Shown here one piece after another: positions 1 through 7,796 of a stretch of DNA of 12,458 bases (positions within the stretch are counted from its first letter, which is position 1; the number at the start of each line of letters is the position of its first letter). This DNA comes from Oscillospiraceae bacterium. Its GTDB lineage: Bacteria; Bacillota; Clostridia; Oscillospirales; Ruminococcaceae. The notes beneath the pieces are model-generated. The model did no database searches, was not told the origin of the DNA, and saw only the letters and a list, made by a program, of their open reading frames with translations. The position numbers were made by a program, and so were the translations under genes. Location: contig CADBXQ010000006.1 in NCBI GenBank assembly GCA_902798675.1, positions 1 to 12,458 on the forward strand, given 5' to 3'.

Positions 1-2948
1 CAAAACAAATGGTTGGTTATTTTGGAAATTTGCTTCGAGTCAGAGATTGATTCCAAAAAGCTTTTTGTGAATAAATCCTCGATTAATTCATTTGCAATGA
101 CAGCTGTCGTCACGCCTTCACTGGACACACACTTATTTAAAACATTGATTGCGTTTAAAACCTGATCCTTGTTTCCTTTGCCAAACAAATTTTTTTCATA
201 TAAACCCTTAATCGCCCAAACAACATCTTCACGTTCACTTGCCAAACATTTGTCTAGAAGTTTTATTAAAATCCCAATAAATTCTTTATCGGAATGGGTC
301 ATTTCATTGGCAGCTTGTTTTAGAGCTAAAGAGTCGTTTTGAGCCAAGCTTTTAACAGCACACATAATGTGTCCCAAAGAATTCGCATTATTGTTTGCGC
401 ATTTGTCGAGCATTTTAAATATGTTTGAAATTTTTGACTTTTCAAATTCGTTTAAAAGACCCATGGTTGTTAAATTTTTTATGGATGAAGCAATAAATTC
501 TCCATTTTCCTCAGGATCATATAAACAATTGCTTAATATGTCTATGATTTTTAAAATCAATTTTTGATCAGCGTTTGTCATTTTTTCTTTTAAAATTAAT
601 TTCGGAGCCACGCAGCATTTTGAAATCAACATGTTAACAGCTTTTGCAACATAATTTTTGCTGCTATTGTTTTTTGAGCAGTCGGACAATATGTTTATTA
701 ATTCTTCAAACCAATCTTTACTATATTCGCCTTGCCAATCGTTTAAAATTAAAGACTCGATGGTTTTTGAAACAAATTTATTGGAAAAATCACTTCCCAC
801 GCATTTTTTAAACAGTTCTATTAACCTTGGAATGTCTTTGGATTGAAAAATTACTCGTTGTTGGTCAACTAAATTCCAAATGCAATACACCATGACGTTT
901 TTTTGCAGCTCGCCATCCCCATCTTGAAGCATAAGGTTTAGCACGTTTAAAACTTTGTCGCTTTCAACATTTTCTTTTGCTAAAATTTTTTGAAGCGAAT
1001 TCAATATTATCTTTTGTCCAGATTCAACAAAACTTTCCGAAGATTCTTTTTTCTTCTTTTTGTCACTTTGTTTTGGCGTTATTTGAATTAATTTAAGCGA
1101 TTTAAAATCTAAAGTATATTTTTTACCATAACTTTGGAATAAATCATTTAGGCTATATCCCGGGTTAGCATCCAACACTTTTTTGATTCCCCCGGCAATC
1201 GAAAATGCGTCCCGCAAGTTCGAGATGCCCTGTTCATTTTTATAGCATTTTAAAATTTGTCCTTGATATAATCTATCAATAGCTAATTCAAGAAATCTTT
1301 CCCTGCCTTGGCATGCGCACTTTTCTAAAATATTAACTAAAGCTTTAACGTCACTTAACCTGCACCCATTGAAAAAATTCTCCTTAGCTAATATGAAAAT
1401 AACATATGCAACTTGTGGCTTGAAATCAAGCAATTCTATTGACTTTTTAAACAATTTAAAGATTTCGGTTGAATGTTTCTCAAATGAAAAAATCTTTTCA
1501 ATACGCCGTGATGATGTTTTTTCATTATCAATTATAAATGCTGTTCCTGTGCATAAAACCGTTATGGCAGACAGGGAAAATCTTGCGCTTTGTTCATCCA
1601 TCAAGCAATCATTTAAAAGATCAAATAACAGAAATTTTTCATCATATTTTTTAAATAAATCTTTTGCCGCGAGTAATGAAATTGCGGCTGAAACAGAACA
1701 TTTTGCGCTTTCTAAAGTTGAACATTTTTTTAATATATTAAATATGAAGCCTATATCCTCGCGCTTAGTATGGCTGGACAACAAATCAGCGCTAGACAAA
1801 TCCGAAATACATGATGCAACACTTTGCCTAGCATCATCAGAATCTGAACATTTGTTTAATATTTGCAATATGATGTTGATGTCATTTTTATAAAAATTTT
1901 TCAAAAATTTCCGTTCAATTAATTTTTTAATTGCATCTGCAACAAATTGTCTGGCATTATCAGAATTTGAACATTCATCTAATATCTGCACCATAATTAA
2001 AATGTCATCTCTGCTATAAAAGTCAGGACTTGAAAAAAACAATTTTAAATCAATCAAACTTGCAATCTGGTTTCTGGCGTCAACCTCTTCAGTTTCGCAA
2101 TTTTTCAAAATATTTATTATGTTTGAAACTTCACACCCACAATTTTGGCTGTTAATAATGTTGTCATTTATAATAGCTTTTATGATCTTCAGAACATTTT
2201 CCCGAGCCTCATCAACATCCAGGCACTTTTCCAAAACATTAATCAGCTTGGAAATTGGCGCTTTTTGATTTGATTTAGGCCAAAAATCGTGTGTAATTAA
2301 TTTTTCAAGGGCTTCTGAAAGATCTTTTTTAATGTTGTTATCAATTGGACACTTCAAAATCCATTCCGCAACAAATTGAACATCTTTTTTTGAAAAAACT
2401 TTCAACAAATTCTTTGCGGATAACTCGCCAATGATTTGAACAATTTTTCCTTTGTTTTCGTCAGTCACGTGACATTGCAGCAACCATCGTATGGACTTAA
2501 TAAATTTTAAGCGATTGTCTTCTTTAAATTTCTCAAAAAAATTTGTGGTTGTTAATAATTTGTGGAAAATGTTAACAAAATCTTTGGTGTCTTGCTCATT
2601 ATTAAGGCCTTTTTCTAAAAGTTCAACAAATTTTGAACCATCCTCTTGTTCTGCAGTGGATGATATACTGTTAATATGTGGATCAAAATCAATAAATCCA
2701 AGTTGAAATTTTTCTGATGAGTTTGATATAAAATCTATTTTTTCTCCTTCGATCTTGTTTCCCTCAATTTTCTCGTCTTCTTTTTTCTCCTCTTTTTGCT
2801 TATTCTTCTTTTTCTTTGTCGCTTTTTTAGCTGCTGATTTTTTACCCTTTCCAGAAGCCACAACACTCACAGAAAGCCCCGGCGTTGCCACGGCAACAGC
2901 ACCTGCAAGCATGACCGCAAGAACCTTTTTTAAAATTTTTATGCGCAT
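1..2948 (-). CDS. Large secreted Cys-repeat (alpha-solenoid-like) protein, 3' end outside window
   Basis: Reading the minus strand from ATG at 2948, the frame stays open to the left edge (982 codons), so the gene is partial. The N-terminus is a Sec-type signal peptide: basic MRIKILKK, then a hydrophobic VLAVMLAGAVAVA stretch. There is no lipobox. A Lys-rich linker follows at about residues 34-60. Then come two blocks of a two-helix repeat (about residues 120-570 and 650 to the edge). Most repeats hold a Cys in the setting I-L-x-K-C, followed by an acidic loop and a second helix like VAxAIxxL. Block 1 cysteines are at residues 159, 200, 242, 284, 326, 367, 409 and 448, then 544. Block 2 cysteines are at 716, 757, 808, 850, 901 and 940. 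The blocks are separated by a Lys-rich hinge near residue 633. The layout suggests an exported HEAT/ARM-like scaffold, but function is unknown. An alternative TTG start at 2954 sits 7 nt after AAGGGG (2962-2967, minus) and would add two residues. It is a paralogue of the gene at 5212-7704. Confidence 0.85.
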   Translation of the reverse strand, partial: MRIKILKKVLAVMLAGAVAVATPGLSVSVVASGKGKKSAAKKATKKKKNKQKEEKKEDEKIEGNKIEGEKIDFISNSSEKFQLGFIDFDPHINSISSTAEQEDGSKFVELLEKGLNNEQDTKDFVNIFHKLLTTTNFFEKFKEDNRLKFIKSIRWLLQCHVTDENKGKIVQIIGELSAKNLLKVFSKKDVQFVAEWILKCPIDNNIKKDLSEALEKLITHDFWPKSNQKAPISKLINVLEKCLDVDEARENVLKIIKAIINDNIINSQNCGCEVSNIINILKNCETEEVDARNQIASLIDLKLFFSSPDFYSRDDILIMVQILDECSNSDNARQFVADAIKKLIERKFLKNFYKNDINIILQILNKCSDSDDARQSVASCISDLSSADLLSSHTKREDIGFIFNILKKCSTLESAKCSVSAAISLLAAKDLFKKYDEKFLLFDLLNDCLMDEQSARFSLSAITVLCTGTAFIIDNEKTSSRRIEKIFSFEKHSTEIFKLFKKSIELLDFKPQVAYVIFILAKENFFNGCRLSDVKALVNILEKCACQGRERFLELAIDRLYQGQILKCYKNEQGISNLRDAFSIAGGIKKVLDANPGYSLNDLFQSYGKKYTLDFKSLKLIQITPKQSDKKKKKESSESFVESGQKIILNSLQKILAKENVESDKVLNVLNLMLQDGDGELQKNVMVYCIWNLVDQQRVIFQSKDIPRLIELFKKCVGSDFSNKFVSKTIESLILNDWQGEYSKDWFEELINILSDCSKNNSSKNYVAKAVNMLISKCCVAPKLILKEKMTNADQKLILKIIDILSNCLYDPEENGEFIASSIKNLTTMGLLNEFEKSKISNIFKMLDKCANNNANSLGHIMCAVKSLAQNDSLALKQAANEMTHSDKEFIGILIKLLDKCLASEREDVVWAIKGLYEKNLFGKGNKDQVLNAINVLNKCVSSEGVTTAVIANELIEDLFTKSFLESISDSKQISKITNHLF

Positions 2949-2981
2949 AAACAAACCTAATCCCCTTAAAACATAATATTT

Positions 2982-3030
2982 TTTACACATAGTATAAATA
3001 AACACGTCAACGGAAGGCAGTATATCACAA
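2982..3030 (-). promoter_or_regulatory. Candidate promoter region of the minus-strand repeat-protein gene
   Basis: Three candidates overlap here on the minus strand. TATACT at 3019-3024 is preceded by TGA, giving an extended -10 without a clear -35. TTGACG at 3005-3010 has TGTAAA 17 nt downstream at 2982-2987. A second TATACT lies at 2991-2996. All would give a short leader before the start at 2948. I cannot choose between them from sequence alone. Confidence 0.45.
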
Positions 3031-3043
3031 AAACACCAATTAA

Positions 3044-3071
3044 ATGTTAACTTTTTGTAAATTTTTAACAT
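3044..3071. promoter_or_regulatory. Inverted repeat, possible operator
   Basis: ATGTTAA at 3044-3050 is matched exactly by its reverse complement TTAACAT at 3065-3071, with a 14-nt centre. It lies where the -35 region of the TATACT candidate at 3019-3024 would be on the minus strand. That position would suit an operator for the large repeat-protein gene. The arms are AT-rich, so chance is a real possibility. Confidence 0.3.
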
Positions 3072-3110
3072 ATTTTTGCGGAAAACAAAAACACTGTTTG
3101 TATGATTTTG

Positions 3111-3395
3111 TTGTGTTATATTTGTCCCCTCTTTCAAAGCGCCAATGGCAAGCCAAGGTCAAAAGGCGTGACGACCTCTCAAGGGCGCTTAACTACCACT
3201 TGTCACGGACGCTTTCAAAGAAACTTTTGCTCAAGAAAGGTTTAATATTACAGTCAGTTGTGAGCAGGCGGCGGGTCGTTTGGCTCTCGCATTGCTTTTG
3301 GGGACGAATTCGAGGATACTAGTTTTTATCAGAAATTTTAAACAAAACGTCATATATTTTAAGCAAAAGGACTAAAGGAAACAAATATAACCCAA
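3111..3395 (+). repeat. Dispersed MITE-like element, copy A (longest, both ends present)
   Basis: About 285 bp. The left end reads TTGTGTTATATTTGT and the right end ACAAATATAACCCAA (3381-3395). Reverse-complemented, the right end gives TTGGGTTATATTTGT, so the termini are inverted repeats with one mismatch in 15. The body from CTACCACTTGTCACGGACGC (starting 3193) to the right end is 203 bp. The same body recurs at 4750-4951 and 7816-8018. The left third, missing from copy C, can fold: AAGCGCC (3137-3143) pairs with GGCGCTT (3184-3190), enclosing AGGTC (3156-3160) paired with GACCT (3173-3177). No transposase is encoded, and short open frames inside are not conserved between copies. No convincing target-site duplication is visible. 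It lies 5' of ychF, ending 43 bp before the -35. Confidence 0.85.
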
Positions 3396-3438
3396 TAAAA
3401 TAGCACACCCCGTCACTTTACTCTTAACTATTTATGCT

Positions 3439-3467
3439 TTGACGCCAGCAAAATTTTGTGATATGAT
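3439..3467 (+). promoter_or_regulatory. Sigma-A-type promoter for ychF
   Basis: TTGACG at 3439-3444, a 17-nt spacer, then TATGAT at 3462-3467. Both boxes differ from consensus by one base. Predicted transcription start is near 3474, giving a ~58-nt leader before ychF. The -35 begins 43 bp after the end of repeat copy A. Confidence 0.75.
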
Positions 3468-3531
3468 ATTCCATAAGTGTTAATTATTTGAAAAATATAT
3501 TTTCATTTTCAGCATGGAGTGTGATTTGGTT

Positions 3532-4629
3532 ATGAAACTAGGCATGGTTGGGCTTCCAAACGTCGGCAAGAGCACATTGTTTAATGCCCTTTCAGGGGGC
3601 GGCGCGCAATCCGCAAACTACCCTTTCTGCACAATTGACCCAAATGTTGGGATTGTTTCAGTCCCGGATTCCAGGCTTGATGAGCTTGCAAAAATATATA
3701 ACCCCAAAAAAGTGACTCCGGCCGTTTTGGAATTTGTTGATATTGCAGGGCTTGTTAAAGGCGCATCAAAAGGAGAAGGGCTTGGAAACAAATTTTTATC
3801 AAACATCCGCGAAGTTGACGCTATTGTTCACGTTGTTCGCTGTTTTGAAGATTCAAACATTGTTCATGTTGACGGCTCAATAGACCCCATTCGCGACATT
3901 GAAACAATAAACCTCGAGCTTATTTTTTCCGATATCGAAATTTTGCAGCGCAGGATTGAAAAAATTAAAAAGCAATCCAAAGCAGACAAATCACTTTTGA
4001 GCCAAATTGAGCTTTTGGAAGCATTGCTTGGCTGGCTGGAGGATGGAAAAAGCGCAAGAGGCTTTGAAACTCCTTCGGAAGATGATCGAATTTTTCTTGA
4101 TTCTTTGGAGCTTTTGTCGAGAAAACCAGTGATATATGCGGCTAATTTGTCTGAAAAAGATTATGAAAATGGCTTAAAAACCCACAGTGGCCTTCGAAAA
4201 GTTATTGAATTTTCAAGCTCTGAGAATGCAGCAGTGTTTCCTATTTGCGCAAAAATTGAAGAAGATTTAAGTGAAATGTCTTTTGAAGACAGGAAGCTTT
4301 TTTTGGAAGATTTGAGCCTTGAAGAATCCGGCCTTGACAGGATAATTAAAACGAGTTATAAATTATTGGGGCTTATCTCATATTTAACAGCTGGGGAACC
4401 TGAAGTTCGCGCATGGACCATAAAAAAAGGAACCAGAGCCCCTCAAGCAGCCGGCAAAATCCACTCTGATTTTGAAAAAGGCTTCATTCGCGCTGAGGTC
4501 GTTTCGTTTGATGATTTCATAAAATGCGGGAGCATGGCGGCTTCGAAGGAAAAGGGCTTGGTTAGGCTGGAGGGCAAAAATTATGTGATGCAGGACGGAG
4601 ATATTGTCTTGTTTAGATTTAATGTTTAA
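3532..4629 (+). CDS. ychF: Redox-regulated ATPase/GTPase YchF (OLA1 family)
   Basis: 365 residues, the usual family length. This is a ribosome-associated P-loop nucleotidase of the Obg branch that hydrolyses ATP rather than GTP in characterised members. Visible motifs: G1/Walker A GLPNVGKST (residues 7-15); G3 DIAG (70-73) followed by Leu, where most GTPases have catalytic Gln, as in HAS-GTPases; and NLSE (205-208) replacing the guanine-specifying NKxD, the family signature of relaxed base specificity. The stretch KGEGLGNKFL is typical. A helical insert lies in the middle and a TGS domain occupies about residues 280-365. I chose ATG 3532 (MKLGMVGLPN) by homology. The upstream ATG at 3514 has no ribosome binding site and would add six unusual residues. 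GGAG at 3516-3519 lies 12 nt before the start, a little far. The gene is monocistronic between two repeat copies, with no clear terminator after TAA. Confidence 0.97.
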   Translation: MKLGMVGLPNVGKSTLFNALSGGGAQSANYPFCTIDPNVGIVSVPDSRLDELAKIYNPKKVTPAVLEFVDIAGLVKGASKGEGLGNKFLSNIREVDAIVHVVRCFEDSNIVHVDGSIDPIRDIETINLELIFSDIEILQRRIEKIKKQSKADKSLLSQIELLEALLGWLEDGKSARGFETPSEDDRIFLDSLELLSRKPVIYAANLSEKDYENGLKTHSGLRKVIEFSSSENAAVFPICAKIEEDLSEMSFEDRKLFLEDLSLEESGLDRIIKTSYKLLGLISYLTAGEPEVRAWTIKKGTRAPQAAGKIHSDFEKGFIRAEVVSFDDFIKCGSMAASKEKGLVRLEGKNYVMQDGDIVLFRFNV

Positions 4630-4684
4630 TAAATTTTTAGCCATATAAAAAATACTTAAATCCTGTTTGAAATACACCGCGCAT

Positions 4685-4951
4685 GCTTGAGGAGGATTTA
4701 ATATTACTGGCAGTTGGTGAGATAAAGGCAGCCTCTCAAGGACGCCGGCCTACCACTTTTCACGGACGCTTTCAATTGAACTTTTGCTTGAGAAGGGTTT
4801 AATATCCAAGCCCGTTGTGAGATGGCGGCAGGTTGCTCGCTTTTGCATCGTTTTTTGAAACGCGATTGAGGGCGGTTTGAAAAAGGCGGTTTTTTGTAAC
4901 CGAATTCTCATATTTTCAAAAAAGGGGATTATGGAGACAAATATAACCCAA
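4685..4951 (+). repeat. Dispersed MITE-like element, copy B (rearranged left side)
   Basis: From CTACCACTTTTCACGGACGC (starting 4750) to ACAAATATAACCCAA (4937-4951) it matches the 203-bp body of copies A and C, at 202 bp. The left terminal inverted repeat is missing. Instead, a module starting GCTTGAGGAGG at 4685 is a degenerate duplicate of the internal module starting GCTTGAGAAGG at 4786, about 47 bp each. The copy is therefore a truncated unit fused head-to-tail to a second one. A local hairpin CGGTT (4887-4891)/AACCG (4898-4902) is specific to this copy. No coding function is apparent. Confidence 0.75.
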
Positions 4952-5040
4952 CAAAACAATTAGTGTTTTTTAAACCCTTGCCATAAACTTCCCAACTTGA
5001 GTGTTCAAACCTATAGGCAGCGATGTGCTTCATAAAAGGG

Positions 5041-5069
5041 TTGACAAAATTTTGACTAAATTGTACAAT
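5041..5069 (+). promoter_or_regulatory. Near-consensus sigma-A-type promoter for the 830-residue secreted protein
   Basis: TTGACA (5041-5046, perfect -35), a 17-nt spacer, then TACAAT (5064-5069, one mismatch). The -10 lies inside the palindrome ATTGTACAAT (5060-5069). Predicted start of transcription is near 5076, giving a ~135-nt leader. This is the best-matching promoter in the window and suggests high expression. Confidence 0.85.
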
Positions 5070-5072
5070 AAC

Positions 5073-5085
5073 TGTGTTATATTTG
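5073..5085 (+). repeat. Solo terminal-repeat-like motif at the transcription start
   Basis: TGTGTTATATTTG is identical over 13 bases to the left terminus of repeat copy A (3113-3125). It sits on the predicted start site of the promoter at 5041-5069. It may be a remnant of another element copy or a chance AT-rich match; nothing downstream resembles the element body. Confidence 0.35.
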
Positions 5086-5117
5086 GATATTTTGTCTAAT
5101 TAACCTCAATGGTTTTT

Positions 5118-5160
5118 GTTTGCTTTGGCGTTTTGCTGGTTGAGCGCAAATGAAGCAAAC
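5118..5160 (+). promoter_or_regulatory. Stem-loop in the leader of the secreted repeat protein
   Basis: GTTTGCTT (5118-5125) pairs exactly with AAGCAAAC (5153-5160). An inner GCG (5128-5130)/CGC (5145-5147) pairing is also possible. A small hairpin ATCAT/ATGAT (5181-5195) then abuts the ribosome binding site GGAGG (5198-5202). The leader may stabilise the mRNA or modulate ribosome access. There is no U-run, so it does not read as a terminator. No match to a known riboswitch is recognised. Confidence 0.4.
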
Positions 5161-5211
5161 GTTTAGCAAAAACATGTTTTATCATAAAAAATGATATGGA
5201 GGAAAGTTTAT

Positions 5212-7704
5212 ATGAACAAGAGAATTATGGCTGCGTTATGCGCTTTGAGTATGATATTAGTAGCGCCAGGGCTTGCAAGCGCAAATCCTCCCAAGCCTGG
5301 CTCAAGCGAGCAAAATGGTCAAGATTTAGAAAAAAAACAAATAGAAAATTTAACTGGTGATTTGATAAAATCATATGATGTCGAAAATATTGGGGAAGAC
5401 TTGAAAATATCTTCGAAAATAATAGACAAATTATCAGAAATGGAAAATTTTTATGATCAGGAGGACATTATTGCCCGGGCGATCGCTGTTTCAGCCAAAA
5501 AGAAATGCTTTAATGGAGTTGATCAAGACCATGATGTTAAAATTAAAGATATATTAAAGAGGTGTTTAAACAAAGCTTGTGCGCGAAAATATGTGGCGTG
5601 TGCTATTGGAAGGCTGGTTAGTGGGAAATTTTTTGATAATGTTTACAATGAAAATGGAGAAGAACTCAAAAATATATTGACGGAATGTTCTAAAACTTGT
5701 GATGCGAAATTAAACGTTGCTTCGGCCGTCAAAGACTGGATCAATTCAAAAGTTTGCGATAACTACGCTCTAAATAATATACCTACAATCATAAATTTGC
5801 TGTTAAAATGCTCTGACAACAACAATGCTTTGAAAAAAATTTCCGACGCCATATATTGTTTGGTTGATAAAAATAATGAGATTGATCAGAAAAATTTATA
5901 TGATATATTTAAATTGTTGTCTCTATGCATAAATAACGATATCTTTTCAACGCTTCACGGCTGCAAAACCATTAGTATATTACTTGCAAAAAACAACTTT
6001 TTGGATTTGATAAAAAAGGACCCTAAAATCAAAAACGACCTTGTTGGCTTAATGCTCAAGTGTTGGAGCGCCGGCATTGAAACCGAAAACACACATTGCA
6101 TCATTGACGAAATTTTTAGTGAAAACATACAAAATCTCTTCAGCGTACAGGATATGGAAATTGTCAAAAGTGCTAAATCACAAAAATGGGATTTGGGGCT
6201 CAAAAAGCAGCGCGCATATAGCGACATGGAAGCCGATGATATCCTTATCGATGAAAAAAACATATGCAAAAACATAGTTGACAAAAACAGCGAAGACGAG
6301 AAAGATAAAAGTCGAAATAAAATTAGAAGATCCATAAATTCTATACTTTTAGAACATATTTCATTCATAGGTCCTGTTATGCCTTCAATGTGTGTTGAAT
6401 ATAAAACAAACTACGGATGGAAACGTGAGCAAGCGCTTTCAAAAATCAAAAACAAATTTGACCGCTTTTTATATGAAAAAATTTTAGATTGGATTAAAAA
6501 AAATCCTCAAAATCAAATAAAATCTAATCCAGTTAAAAATAATCTTAAAGAAAAATTTAATTTTTTAGAAACAAAAATATCACTAATCGATAAATTAATA
6601 ACAGAAGAGAAAGATTTGATTAAACAGCTCATATTAAAAATTATGTGTAAAAACATTAAAAATGTTTTTGACCCATCAAGCCCGAATTTTAACAATAAAA
6701 TTAATGTTTTAAAATGTGGTGATCCGTATGACTATAAAATTCAAATGGAAGAGCTTTATTTTGATTGGATTAAAAAATATCACGCCAGTTGTAATATAAA
6801 ATATGATATTGATAATTATTTGACTTTACAAAAAGCTCATCTGGCCGCCCTTGAAGACGTCAAAAATAACAAAACAGAGTTGGATTTCATCGGAAAAGAC
6901 AAAAATTTTATAGAAACATATATGACAACCTATGCTATGGCGGCTGCCGAATTGGATGCAAAGCTGAATTTTAGCAAAAGCCACAACTACTCGAGCGATG
7001 TGAATATTCAGAACATTTATGAAGCGCAGTATGAAAAAGTTATAAAAAATACTGGGGCTTGTGATGGAAAAAAATGTAAATCTCGTGCTATATATGATAA
7101 AAACCCGAAATCTCAAGAAATTTATGACAAGGCCTATTTAAATTCAATCGAAAATATGGCAAAATATGATTTGAATTCGCAAAGTGATAATTATTATGAT
7201 CGGCTGAAAATGTTGGATTGGAGCGAGGCGAAAAAGACATATGAACAAGCTTTTAGCAAGCAGCTTCACTCAAATTTGAAAGAGGACGTTAAAGAAGACG
7301 TTGAAGAAGCCGAGATAAATATCCCTAAAAAAATAAACAATCCGGCGGATAATGTGAAAATATATATGGATATATATGAAAATAATATGTTTAAACTGGG
7401 TTTTGATGAATTTTGTGAGAGTGATTTTCCTAAATTTGAAATAAATAAATCGAGTTGGAAAAACCTGTTTAGATATGATATTTATGAAACTCAAGGGCTC
7501 AGCGATTTTAAAGCAAGGCTCAAAAAATCCTATATTGAAGGCTGTAAAAGTGGCTGCAGGATGCGCGGATATTTTCGAGGATTTTATAATGACAATAGAT
7601 ATATTTTCACACATTCACAAAACGTCATCCTGAAAAGATTTTACTATGAGGGTTTCGAGCAAGGCGTAGCGGATAGGGAAAATAAAGTGCAATTTGATTT
7701 ATAG
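5212..7704 (+). CDS. Secreted Cys-repeat protein with Tyr-motif C-terminal region, unknown function
   Basis: 830 residues from ATG 5212, chosen because GGAGG (5198-5202) lies 9 nt upstream and a clean signal peptide starts there. The peptide has n-region MNKR, a hydrophobic core and a likely cut after APGLASA, before NPPKP. There is no lipobox, LPXTG or membrane anchor, so the product is probably released. Residues about 60-310 contain about six two-helix repeats in register with those of the gene at 1-2948. The register position is Met77, then Cys118, Cys159, Cys200, Cys239 and Cys284, a spacing of 39-45. A charged segment follows (about 340-560). The C-terminal third repeats a Y-x-x-[A/G/small]-[Y/F] motif, starting at Tyr570, 603, 638, 677, 718, 774, 787 and 812 and ending YEGFEQG. 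An acidic KEDVKEDVEE patch lies near 690-700. The repeats suggest a binding scaffold, perhaps facing a host or neighbouring cells; this is inference. It has its own promoter and is followed by repeat copy C. Confidence 0.9.
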   Translation: MNKRIMAALCALSMILVAPGLASANPPKPGSSEQNGQDLEKKQIENLTGDLIKSYDVENIGEDLKISSKIIDKLSEMENFYDQEDIIARAIAVSAKKKCFNGVDQDHDVKIKDILKRCLNKACARKYVACAIGRLVSGKFFDNVYNENGEELKNILTECSKTCDAKLNVASAVKDWINSKVCDNYALNNIPTIINLLLKCSDNNNALKKISDAIYCLVDKNNEIDQKNLYDIFKLLSLCINNDIFSTLHGCKTISILLAKNNFLDLIKKDPKIKNDLVGLMLKCWSAGIETENTHCIIDEIFSENIQNLFSVQDMEIVKSAKSQKWDLGLKKQRAYSDMEADDILIDEKNICKNIVDKNSEDEKDKSRNKIRRSINSILLEHISFIGPVMPSMCVEYKTNYGWKREQALSKIKNKFDRFLYEKILDWIKKNPQNQIKSNPVKNNLKEKFNFLETKISLIDKLITEEKDLIKQLILKIMCKNIKNVFDPSSPNFNNKINVLKCGDPYDYKIQMEELYFDWIKKYHASCNIKYDIDNYLTLQKAHLAALEDVKNNKTELDFIGKDKNFIETYMTTYAMAAAELDAKLNFSKSHNYSSDVNIQNIYEAQYEKVIKNTGACDGKKCKSRAIYDKNPKSQEIYDKAYLNSIENMAKYDLNSQSDNYYDRLKMLDWSEAKKTYEQAFSKQLHSNLKEDVKEDVEEAEINIPKKINNPADNVKIYMDIYENNMFKLGFDEFCESDFPKFEINKSSWKNLFRYDIYETQGLSDFKARLKKSYIEGCKSGCRMRGYFRGFYNDNRYIFTHSQNVILKRFYYEGFEQGVADRENKVQFDL

Positions 7705-7708
7705 CGAG

Positions 7709-7739
7709 ATATAATCGATATATGTGATAGATATTATAT
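7709..7739 (+). terminator. Weak AT-only hairpin after the secreted protein gene
   Basis: ATATAAT (7709-7715) pairs with ATTATAT (7733-7739) just after the stop codon. A second short hairpin ATATT/AATAT lies at 7747-7760, with T-runs between the two. No GC pairs stabilise the stems, so this is at best a weak intrinsic terminator. Confidence 0.25.
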
Positions 7740-7796
7740 TTTGACGATATTTTTCAATATACTACAAAATGTAATAATTGCTATTTGATTCGCGTT

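Noticed and set aside
1369..1893. 174-codon open frame on the plus strand
   Set aside because: It lies wholly inside the minus-strand repeat-protein gene, lacks a ribosome binding site, and its regularity reflects the repeats on the other strand.
3044..3322. 92-codon plus-strand frame
   Set aside because: It spans the inverted repeat and most of element copy A. The frame is not kept in copies B or C.
4750..4959. 69-codon minus-strand frame
   Set aside because: It lies within element copy B. Equivalent frames in copies A and C are broken by stops, so it is not a conserved gene.
5955..6368. 137-codon minus-strand frame
   Set aside because: It is antisense to the 830-residue secreted protein, without a ribosome binding site or recognisable protein.
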